A DNA stretch of 64,000 nt. Source: Robertmurraya andreesenii (GTDB lineage: Bacteria > Bacillota > Bacilli > Bacillales > Cytobacillaceae). The stretch spans positions 62,001-126,000 of the forward strand of contig NZ_JAUSTU010000007.1 of NCBI RefSeq assembly GCF_030813005.1, written 5' to 3'. The position numbers were made by a program, and so were the translations under genes. This document shows, one piece after another, positions 1 through 7,099 of this stretch; positions within the stretch are counted from its first letter, which is position 1; each line of letters starts with the position of its first letter. The notes under the pieces are model-generated. The model had not been told where the DNA came from, did no database searches, and worked only from the letters and a program-made list of their open reading frames with translations.

Positions 1-1242
1 CTTGTCCATATCCTTCACATTTAGGCGAAGGCGAGTAGCACAGTTGTCTATGACCGTAATATTATCCTTTCCACCAATATCATGGATAAAATAGTTGGCC
101 ATTTGTTCATATTTGTTATTTCCAGCAACAAATAAATCTTCTTTTACTTCTTCGACATCATCCTCACGGCCAGGTGTCTTTAAATTCAAAGCTTTTATTA
201 GTGCATAGAAAACCACAAAATAAATCACGGCATAGACTAAGCCAATCAATAATAATAACAAAGGCTTTTCGGCAATGTTAAAATTCAGTAAATAGTCAAT
301 TCCCCCAGCTGAGAATGTAAATCCATCGCGAATTCCAAGAATGGAGGTAAGCCATAACGAAAGTCCTGTCAAGATGGCATGTACACCATATAGTAATGGA
401 GTAATGAACATGAATGAAAATTCAATCGGCTCAGTAATTCCTGTGAGGAAAGAGGTCAAAGCTAGACCGATAAACATACCTGATACAGCTTTTCTCTTTT
501 CGGGTTTTGCGGCAGCAATGATCGCGAAAGCTGCTGAAGGAAGACCAAACATCATAACAGGGAAGAAGCCGGTCATATATGCCCCTGCTGTTGGGTCACC
601 AGCGAAGAAGCGGGCAATGTCCCCAGATTTTCCTGCATATTCTCCAAACTCAAACCAGAACAGACTGTTTAATACGTGGTGAAGACCTAAAGGAATTAAT
701 AAACGGTTCAAGAATCCAAACAGACCAGAACCGATGGCTCCTAAACCAATAATCCAGTTGCCCAGTCCATCGATAGCCGCTTAAACCGGTGGCCATGCAA
801 ATCCGGCAATGCCTGCGATAATAACCATTGAAACCGAAGTTACAATTGGGACAAATCTTCGACCGCTAAAGAATCCGAGCCATTCAGGAAGCTTCACATC
901 ATGATAGCGATTATATAAAAGTCCGGCAACGATACCAGAGATAATTCCACCAAGGACCCCCATATTAATATCCTCGTTTATAGCTCCAGCACCATTCGTT
1001 AATACTAAATAACCAATCGCACCAGCTAGTGCTGCGGCACCGTTACTATCCTTTGCAAACCCCATTGCAACCCCAATTGCAAAAATCAAAGCTAAATTTG
1101 AAAAAACTGCATCTCCTGCTTTTGCGATGAAGGCAATATCGAGTAAATCTGGTTGCCCGAAACGAAGCAGTAGTCCCGCTGCAGGTAGTACTGCGATCGG
1201 CAACATTAATGATTTTCCAATTCGTTGTAAAAAACCTAACAT
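1..1242 (-). pseudogene. nagP: PTS N-acetylglucosamine transporter EIICB, interrupted by an in-frame stop; runs off the window
   Basis: The minus strand encodes a PTS glucose/GlcNAc-family EIIC domain followed by EIIB, which would import and phosphorylate N-acetylglucosamine at the membrane. The start is ATG at 1242, with an AAGGAGAG Shine-Dalgarno just upstream. After 153 codons the frame reads WPPV and then TAA (781-783), and the same frame continues without any shift as AAIDGLGNW through the rest of EIIC into EIIB, including the phosphorylation-site region DNCATRLRL near the left edge. One base change (CAA to TAA at an expected Gln) would explain it, so this is a nonsense mutation or a base-call error, not a frameshift. 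The gene is divergent from nagAB-nagR, which supports a GlcNAc substrate over glucose. The C-terminus lies outside the window. Confidence 0.85.
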
Positions 1243-1276
1243 AGCTGCTCTCTCCTTTTGAAAAAATGTAATGATG

Positions 1277-1290
1277 TGAAAGCGGTTTTT
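1277..1290 (+). promoter_or_regulatory. Candidate cre (CcpA) site in the nagP leader
   Basis: TGAAAGCGGTTTTT matches the cre consensus TGWAANCGNTNWCA at all but the last two positions. It lies just downstream of the predicted nagP transcription start, a position where CcpA could block elongation or initiation. This would fit carbon catabolite repression of an amino-sugar PTS. Confidence 0.45.
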
Positions 1291-1300
1291 TGAACAGCAT

Positions 1301-1335
1301 ATCATATCATTCATTAAATATAGATGTCTATACCA
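1301..1335 (-). promoter_or_regulatory. nagP promoter with overlapping NagR operator
   Basis: On the minus strand, TGGTATAGACA (1335-1325) contains a -35-like TAGACA (1330-1325). An 18-bp spacer follows, then a -10 element TATGAT (1306-1301). The same 11-mer appears inverted at 1418-1428 in front of nagA. It resembles the dre sites bound by NagR/YvoA in B. subtilis, so bound repressor would occlude the -35. Confidence 0.6.
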
Positions 1336-1417
1336 TTTTTTAAGTTTATTTAACATAAATAGTAGCTAGCACTTTACATATTTGTAGTAATATTCCCAGA
1401 ATACTTCTCATATCAAT

Positions 1418-1452
1418 TGGTATAGACAACTATTCCTTGGGGATGCTAAGAT
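1418..1452 (+). promoter_or_regulatory. nagA promoter with overlapping NagR operator
   Basis: TGGTATAGACA (1418-1428) includes a -35-like TAGACA (1423-1428). After an 18-bp spacer there is an extended -10, TGCTAAGAT (TAAGAT at 1447-1452). This is the mirror image of the nagP arrangement across the divergent intergenic region, which supports a shared NagR operator system. Confidence 0.6.
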
Positions 1453-1537
1453 AAAACTCATAGAGTATTAAATGTTCGCAAAGTAGCGTTAGCAGAAAAT
1501 AAAAGCTTGGACAATTATACGAAAGGATGAATGATCA

Positions 1538-2731
1538 ATGAATGGTAATAATAAACCTATTTTGCTTAAGGGATGTCAAATTTATTTAGAGGGATTACAA
1601 GTGGAAACGGGATATATCAAGATAATAGAACAAAAAATAGTCGACTTTGGCCCAATCGATGAGTTAATAGAAGAAGAGCAATTTGAGGTAGTTGAAGTTC
1701 CGTCGGGCTATAAAGCCGTGCCAGGCTTCATCGACGTACATATTCATGGGGTGAATGGTGCCGATGTAATGGATGCCACAACAGAGGCGCTTACTCTCAT
1801 GTCAACTACACTTCCTGGAGAAGGAACAACTAGTTTTCTTGCGACCACGATAACTCAAAAGCCTTCAGAAATCGAAAAGGCGCTCGTAAAAGTAGGTGAG
1901 TACATGAGTGGAGAGCAGGAGACCGGACAGGCAGAGATACTGGGAATTCATCTGGAAGGTCCATTTGTAAATAAGAAGAGAGCAGGTGCTCAGCCGCTTG
2001 AGCATATTATCGACCCTAACCTAGATGTTTTCAAAAAATGGCAATCATTATCACAAGACAGAATTAGGATTGTCACTTTGGCACCCGAACAACCAGGTGG
2101 TTTGGAGATGGTTCGTTATTTGAAGGAAAATGGGATCGTCTCATCCATCGGTCATTCCGATGCGACATTTGACGAGGTCGATGAAGCAATCGAGGTAGGA
2201 GTCAATCATGTCACCCATTTGTTTAATCAAATGAGGGGTTTGCATCATCGAGAGCCTGGGGTTGTTGGAGCAGCTTTTTTGCGTGATGAATTAATCACTG
2301 AAATCATTGTTGATGGAATTCATGTTCGACCAGAAATGGTGCAGCTTGCTTACAAGCAAAAAGGAAGCAAGCGAATGATTTTGATAACAGATTCTATGCG
2401 TGCCAAGTGTTTGAAAAATGGACACTATGATCTAGGTGGTCAAGACGTGACAGTCCAAGATGGAAAAGCAGTTCTTCATGATGGAACCCTTGCAGGAAGT
2501 ATATTAAAATTGGGAAACGCTGTAAAAAATATGATGGCCTATACCGACTGCTCACTTGAGAATGTCATTGAGATGGTTTCCACTAACCCAGCCAAACAAT
2601 TGAATCTCTATGACCGAAAAGGAAGTATTGCCAAGGGCAAAGACGCTGACATCGTCATCCTTGATGAAAATCTAGATGTTTTTATGACATTTTGTCGAGG
2701 AAAGCTTGCCTATATAAAGGGGGAAAATTGA
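1538..2731 (+). CDS. nagA: N-acetylglucosamine-6-phosphate deacetylase
   Basis: This 397-residue cytosolic amidohydrolase removes acetate from GlcNAc-6-phosphate to give glucosamine-6-phosphate. Family marks are visible: the metal-site VDVHIHG-type segment near the N-terminus (FIDVHIHGVNG), HLEGPF near residue 140, GHSDAT near 205, HLFNQM near 227 and a late ITDSM segment. Length is normal for NagA. ATG 1538 follows a GAAAGGATG ribosome-binding site. It opens the nagA-nagB-nagR operon, with one base between its stop and the nagB start, which implies translational coupling. Control is probably by NagR at the operator overlapping its promoter. Confidence 0.95.
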   Translation: MNGNNKPILLKGCQIYLEGLQVETGYIKIIEQKIVDFGPIDELIEEEQFEVVEVPSGYKAVPGFIDVHIHGVNGADVMDATTEALTLMSTTLPGEGTTSFLATTITQKPSEIEKALVKVGEYMSGEQETGQAEILGIHLEGPFVNKKRAGAQPLEHIIDPNLDVFKKWQSLSQDRIRIVTLAPEQPGGLEMVRYLKENGIVSSIGHSDATFDEVDEAIEVGVNHVTHLFNQMRGLHHREPGVVGAAFLRDELITEIIVDGIHVRPEMVQLAYKQKGSKRMILITDSMRAKCLKNGHYDLGGQDVTVQDGKAVLHDGTLAGSILKLGNAVKNMMAYTDCSLENVIEMVSTNPAKQLNLYDRKGSIAKGKDADIVILDENLDVFMTFCRGKLAYIKGEN

Positions 2732-2732
2732 A

Positions 2733-3455
2733 ATGAATTTGATCGAAGTAAAAGATTACGAAGAAATGAGCGAACGGGCTGCAAGATATATCATTGAAAA
2801 AGTTCGTCAGGCAAAGACACTCAATCTCGGTCTTGCTACTGGAGGAACACCTGTCGGGACATATAAGAATTTAATAGCCGATCATAAGGAAAACGGTACC
2901 TCCTATCAGAATGTTACAACCTTCAATCTAGATGAGTACGTTGGACTCTCGGGAGATGATCGAAATAGCTATCGTTTTTATATGAATGAAGAGCTTTTCA
3001 GTCATATCGATGTTGTTCAGGCAAATACCCATATTCCACGTGGCGATGCCCCTGATATGCAACAAGAATGCCTCAATTATGAAAAGCTAATAGCGGAACA
3101 TGGTGGCATTGATTTGCAACTATTAGGAATTGGAACGAATGGTCATATCGGCTTTAATGAACCGGGGACTTCATTTGACTCTGCCACTCATCTAGTTGAT
3201 TTAGCTGAATCTACAAGAGAGGCAAATGCAAGATATTTCTCCAGTCTTGCTGAAGTGCCAACGAAGGCGATTACAATGGGGATTGCCACCATTATGAAAA
3301 GCAAGGAAATCCTCCTTCTTATTTCTGGTCAAAGCAAAAGAGAGGCTCTCTCCAACCTTCTGCACGGTGAGGTGAACGAAAACTTCCCTGCTTCTGCGCT
3401 AAGAAATCATCCTTGTGTTACAATTATTGCAGATAACGCTGCCATCGGAAAATAA
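2733..3455 (+). CDS. nagB: Glucosamine-6-phosphate deaminase
   Basis: A 240-residue enzyme that converts glucosamine-6-phosphate to fructose-6-phosphate and ammonia, feeding glycolysis. It shows the NagB/6-phosphogluconolactonase fold marks: a phosphate loop LGLATGGTPVGTY near residue 35, FNLDEYVGL near 70, the catalytic-region GIGTNGHIGFNEP near 135 and a C-terminal SALRNHP segment. Length is that of the short monomeric Bacillus type, without the allosteric extension of the enterobacterial enzyme. It starts one base after nagA, with an AAAGGGGG ribosome-binding site inside the end of nagA. Confidence 0.95.
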   Translation: MNLIEVKDYEEMSERAARYIIEKVRQAKTLNLGLATGGTPVGTYKNLIADHKENGTSYQNVTTFNLDEYVGLSGDDRNSYRFYMNEELFSHIDVVQANTHIPRGDAPDMQQECLNYEKLIAEHGGIDLQLLGIGTNGHIGFNEPGTSFDSATHLVDLAESTREANARYFSSLAEVPTKAITMGIATIMKSKEILLLISGQSKREALSNLLHGEVNENFPASALRNHPCVTIIADNAAIGK

Positions 3456-3495
3456 TAGTTGGTTTACTTTGTAGTTTTAAAAGAAAGGATGCTAG

Positions 3496-4233
3496 TTGTG
3501 GAGCATGATTAAGAAGAATTCCCCTATTCCTATTTATTATCAGCTTGGAGAAACCATTAAGGAATTAATTGAAAAAGGTGAACTAAAGCCTGGTGATGTT
3601 CTTCCCGCAGAAAGAGAATATGCAGAAATGTTTCAAATTAGTCGAATGACTGTTAGGCAAGCTTTCACTCAGTTAGTAAATGAGGGATATTTGCATCGAA
3701 TCCAGGGAAAGGGAACCTTTGTGGCTGAGCGAAAGCCAAAAATCGAACAGGCTCTTCAAGGCTTGACAAGCTTTACAGAGGATATGGAAGCAAGAGGAAT
3801 GAAGCCAGGGAGCCAGTTAGTTTCTTTTGAAATTATTCCAGCAACAAGTCTGATTGCAAAGCAATTAGGAATTCAAGAGTATGGGCCTGTATATGAAATA
3901 AAACGCATTCGCCTAGCGGATCATATGCCAATGGCTTTAGAAACGAATTATATATCAGCCAATTTTATCAAAGGTCTTACTGAGAAGATCGTTAATCAGT
4001 CCCTCTATTCTTTTATTCAGGAGCAGTTAGGTATGAAGATTAGTCATGCTACACAGGTGATTGAATCCTCCATTGCCAGTGAACTTGAAGCAAAGTATTT
4101 ACAGATTCAACCAGGTGCACCTGTGATGCTCATTCAACGAAACACGTTCTTAAAAGACGGGACACCTGTTGAATTAGTAAAATCATCTTATCGAGCAGAC
4201 CGCTATAAATTTATGATTCAACTGAATCGCTAA
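3496..4233 (+). CDS. nagR: GntR/HutC-family repressor of GlcNAc genes
   Basis: A 245-residue regulator with an N-terminal winged helix (SRMTVRQAFTQLVNEGYL near residues 45-65) and a C-terminal UTRA effector domain; IQGKGTFV marks the wing and EQALQGLTSFTEDM the start of UTRA. The sequence closely resembles B. subtilis NagR (YvoA), which senses GlcNAc-6-P or GlcN-6-P. I chose the TTG start at 3496 because AAAGGAT lies about five bases upstream; the in-frame ATG at 3505 would leave a 14-base gap. It is the third gene of the nag operon and is presumably autoregulated through the operators at 1325-1335 and 1418-1428. Confidence 0.92.
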   Translation: MWSMIKKNSPIPIYYQLGETIKELIEKGELKPGDVLPAEREYAEMFQISRMTVRQAFTQLVNEGYLHRIQGKGTFVAERKPKIEQALQGLTSFTEDMEARGMKPGSQLVSFEIIPATSLIAKQLGIQEYGPVYEIKRIRLADHMPMALETNYISANFIKGLTEKIVNQSLYSFIQEQLGMKISHATQVIESSIASELEAKYLQIQPGAPVMLIQRNTFLKDGTPVELVKSSYRADRYKFMIQLNR

Positions 4234-4251
4234 AAGTGGGAGGTTCTTAGC

Positions 4252-4797
4252 ATGTTCAAACAATATTTTCATGCGCTAAAAGATTTATTAGATACTGTTG
4301 AAAAGGATGAAAAGGACAGTATTCAAAAAGCCGCACAAATGATTTCGTCCTGTATTCAAGAGGATGGCATTGTTCATGTGTTTGGCTGTGGACATTCGCA
4401 TTTGCTAGCTGAAGAACTGTTTTACCGTGCCGGCGGGTTAGCACCGATCAGTCCTATCTTGATCGAGGATTTGATGCTTCATAAAGGGGCTGTTCGCTCT
4501 TCACAGTTAGAAAAGGATGATGATTTCGCTGAGGTAGTTATGGCGAATATGACGATACAACCGAAGGTTGGGGATACACTTATGGAGCATCCTTCCCTCG
4601 ATGTTCCCTTTGGCTCCGGCTCGACTGTAATTGGTACAGCGATCGTTAATGGAATCATGGTTGAGACGATTAATATTATGGTTGATAAGGGAATCAATCC
4701 TCCCGTTTTGAAAAGCGGTAATGTAGATGGTGCAGAAGAGCATAATAGAAGATTAGTTACACATTATAAAGGCAGGATTCCAATGCTAGAAGATTAA
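4252..4797 (+). CDS. SIS-domain sugar-phosphate protein (UPF0309-like) with apparent internal deletion
   Basis: The N-terminal half (VFGCGHSHLLAEELFYRAGG) and C-terminal half (PFGSGSTVIGTAIVNGI, SGNVDGAEEHN) belong to the SIS-domain UPF0309 family found beside nag genes. From memory, family members are about 240-250 residues; this one has 181. The missing piece lies between MANMTIQP and VGDTLMEHP near nucleotide 4563, where relatives have the SIS phosphate-sugar binding core with a SNSGRN-type loop. The junction is in frame, so the protein may be made but should be non-functional. It is the last gene of the nag operon, 18 bases after nagR, and has an AGTGGGAGG ribosome-binding site. Confidence 0.75.
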   Translation: MFKQYFHALKDLLDTVEKDEKDSIQKAAQMISSCIQEDGIVHVFGCGHSHLLAEELFYRAGGLAPISPILIEDLMLHKGAVRSSQLEKDDDFAEVVMANMTIQPKVGDTLMEHPSLDVPFGSGSTVIGTAIVNGIMVETINIMVDKGINPPVLKSGNVDGAEEHNRRLVTHYKGRIPMLED

Positions 4798-4811
4798 TTT
4801 ACGCTAGTTAA

Positions 4812-4837
4812 AAAGGCTACCCGTGATGGTAGCCTTT
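4812..4837. terminator. Bidirectional terminator between the nag operon and an MFS gene
   Basis: A perfect 10-bp stem, AAAGGCTACC/GGTAGCCTTT, has a six-base loop and A/T-rich flanks. It lies between convergent genes, and its right arm overlaps the stop codon of the minus-strand MFS gene. Confidence 0.75.
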
Positions 4838-6050
4838 ATGCGGAACGTTTGACAAGCTGTGGATTTCTTTGTTTGGCCAAATATAGAAGAAGACCGCTGA
4901 CCAGCAATAACCCACTTGTAATAAAGAACACAGATGAAATGCCGAATGCACCTGCGACAAAGCCCCCCATCACTGGTCCAATCACATTCCCTAGGAAGCG
5001 AAGGCTTGTGTTGTAGCCTAGCACTTCTCCTTGCATCGCAATCGGTGCCTCCTGACGAATATAAGCAACGCGAACAGGAACGATTCCTCCAATGGTGATT
5101 CCAATCGCAAAACGGATCAGAACAAGCTGCCAAATATTTGTAACAAAAGCCCCTGGTAAATATACAATCGCAGCGACCAATAAGAGTGCAATGAGGATCT
5201 TGATATAACCAAAGGAGTCGGCTATTTTTCCCCATCTTCTAGCCATGATTAAATTTCCCAGTCCCGCCGCAGAAAAGGCAATTCCAGAATAGAAGGCGAG
5301 ATTTTCCGTTCCATGCAATTCACTAACATAAAGGGAGAGAATGGGCTGAATGCTAAAATGGGCAATTTGAATGACTGTTGAGATAAGCAATACGTTCAAT
5401 AATAGCGGGTGTCTCGCAATATGCTTAAAAACTTCTTTTGTTGTGTAGGAGGTCTTGGTTCCCTTAATATCCTCCATTTTATATTCCTTTGTGGCAAATA
5501 CAAGCATGGCCGAGATAAAAATGGCTATGGAGGTCCATTTAAAGGTGGCTGAATAGCCAAAGGAGTCTGCCAATACACCGCCAAGTAAAGGTCCGATCAA
5601 CTGTCCGGTAATGCTGCCGGTTTGAAGCGTTCCAAGTACCTGCCCGGCAATCTTCTTGGGAGTTTGCGTGGATATGAAGGCTTGGGACATCGAAATGAAT
5701 CCTGCAAATATCCCCATGAATAACCTAAGGAAAAACAACTGCCATACCGAGTGAACAAATCCCATTAACAAAATCGATACAGCCATTCCAAAAGCCGAAA
5801 AGATGAGGATTTTTTTGCGACCAAATTGATCGCCAATTCTTCCCCAGATGGGTGAAAAAAGAAAGGCGGTAACAAAGGTGACCCCGAAGATAAGTCCTGA
5901 CCAATTTTGGACATACTTTTCTGAAAAATCCCCGAATGTCTCAATGTATAATGAGATAAATGGAAGAACCATCGTCATGCTGCCTGAGATAAAAAAGTTG
6001 GCAAACCACATGATCATCAGATTTCGCTTTGCTGTTTTCTGCTCGATCAT
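4836..6050 (-). CDS. MFS-family efflux transporter
   Basis: A 404-residue membrane protein with about twelve hydrophobic segments. The major-facilitator A-motif GRIGDQFGRKK is in the loop after TM2, a related GKIADSFGYIK lies in the second half, and TM5 has a motif-C-like stretch (GSITGQLIGPLLGGVLADSFG). These features fit a drug:proton antiporter of the 12-TM type. The ATG at 6050 follows AGAAAGAAGTG. It is transcribed alone, convergent with the nag operon. Substrate cannot be predicted, and no regulator gene is adjacent. Confidence 0.85.
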   Translation of the reverse strand: MIEQKTAKRNLMIMWFANFFISGSMTMVLPFISLYIETFGDFSEKYVQNWSGLIFGVTFVTAFLFSPIWGRIGDQFGRKKILIFSAFGMAVSILLMGFVHSVWQLFFLRLFMGIFAGFISMSQAFISTQTPKKIAGQVLGTLQTGSITGQLIGPLLGGVLADSFGYSATFKWTSIAIFISAMLVFATKEYKMEDIKGTKTSYTTKEVFKHIARHPLLLNVLLISTVIQIAHFSIQPILSLYVSELHGTENLAFYSGIAFSAAGLGNLIMARRWGKIADSFGYIKILIALLLVAAIVYLPGAFVTNIWQLVLIRFAIGITIGGIVPVRVAYIRQEAPIAMQGEVLGYNTSLRFLGNVIGPVMGGFVAGAFGISSVFFITSGLLLVSGLLLYLAKQRNPQLVKRSA

Positions 6051-6192
6051 AGTAACACTTCTTTCTCAACGAGAAATTTCGTTTCCCTAAATATTATCAT
6101 ACCTGATTTAAAAATTAAAACAAACAAAACGCAGGATTTACTATTTGAGCAATTCCTAGTAATCTTAAAGGAAAAAAGTGTGGGGGAGAGCC

Positions 6193-6987
6193 ATGATAAA
6201 AGCGGTATTTTTTGATTTAGATGATACATTACTCTGGGATGAGCGAAGTGTCAAGGAGGCATTCTCGGCTACATGCTTGGTGGCAAAGAAGAAATACGGA
6301 ATAGATCCGGAAAAACTAGAGCATGCGGTTCGTTCGGCGGCACGTGAGCTTTATTCCTCTTACGAAACGTACCCCTTTACACAAATGATCGGTATCAATC
6401 CATTCGAGGGGCTTTGGGGGAATTTCTTAGATGAGGAGGACAATTTCCGAAAAATGAAGGCAATTGTCCCGGCCTACCGTAAGGATGCGTGGACAAATGG
6501 TTTACAAGCACTTGGGATAGATGATCCACAATTTGGTGCCGAACTTGCAGAACGATTTCCTCAGGAAAGACAGAAGCACCCATTTGTCTACGAAGATACC
6601 TTTGCGGTGCTTGATAAGCTTAAAGGAGATTATAAGCTGTTGCTACTTACAAACGGTTCACCAGATTTACAAAATACGAAACTAACGATGACTCCAGAGA
6701 TTGCTCCTTATTTTGATCATATCGTCATATCGGGAGCCTTTGGGCGGGGCAAACCAGATCCAGCGATCTTTGAACATGCTATGAATCAAATGGGCATCGA
6801 GAAGGACGAGGCGATCATGGTTGGGGATAATCTAATGACGGATATTCTCGGAGCTTCGCGAGCTGGAATGAAATCGGTCTGGATTAACCGACATGATAAG
6901 GAACGGACTATGGTCGTCCCAGATTTTGAGATTAAGAGGCTGGATGAGCTATTCGGGGTGCTGGAAACATTGAAATTGGAAGTTTGA
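6193..6987 (+). CDS. HAD-superfamily hydrolase
   Basis: A 264-residue HAD phosphatase of the YsaA/YfnB sort. Motif I is FFDLDDTL (nucleophile Asp and acid/base Asp two residues on), motif II is LLTNGS, a motif III lysine sits in GRGKPDP, and motif IV is MVGDNLMTDILGA. A helical cap of roughly 100 residues lies between motifs I and II. I place the start at ATG 6193 behind GGGGGAGAG rather than at the upstream in-frame GTG (6178). The TGA stop is the first part of a GACCGATAT repeat cluster. The substrate, probably a small phosphorylated metabolite, is unknown. Confidence 0.85.
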   Translation: MIKAVFFDLDDTLLWDERSVKEAFSATCLVAKKKYGIDPEKLEHAVRSAARELYSSYETYPFTQMIGINPFEGLWGNFLDEEDNFRKMKAIVPAYRKDAWTNGLQALGIDDPQFGAELAERFPQERQKHPFVYEDTFAVLDKLKGDYKLLLLTNGSPDLQNTKLTMTPEIAPYFDHIVISGAFGRGKPDPAIFEHAMNQMGIEKDEAIMVGDNLMTDILGASRAGMKSVWINRHDKERTMVVPDFEIKRLDELFGVLETLKLEV

Positions 6988-7075
6988 CCGATATAACTGT
7001 AAAAGTGACCGATATTTTTCGATAATGACCGATATATTCTCAGTTTGACCGATATATCTAAAAAAACGCAGATAT
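6985..7075 (+). repeat. Cluster of GACCGATAT repeats with about 20-bp period
   Basis: TGACCGATAT occurs at 6985-6994, 7006-7015, 7026-7035 and 7046-7055, that is every 20-21 bp, followed by a decayed unit ending in GATAT at 7066-7075. The first copy includes the stop codon of the HAD gene, and recQ begins 24 bp after the last. A second cluster with the same unit and spacing is at 60207-60316. No protein-coding or obvious hairpin explanation was found. Confidence 0.85.
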
Positions 7076-7099
7076 CCTAAAAAAAGTGAGGTGCTACTG

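Noticed and set aside
341..682. Plus-strand ORF over nagP
   Set aside because: It is the antisense of the conserved EIIC reading frame, which continues through the premature stop.
1243..1356. N-terminal extension of nagP to 1356
   Set aside because: It is not homologous to PTS EIIC proteins, has no ribosome-binding site, and covers the cre and promoter -10. The ATG at 1242 has a strong site.
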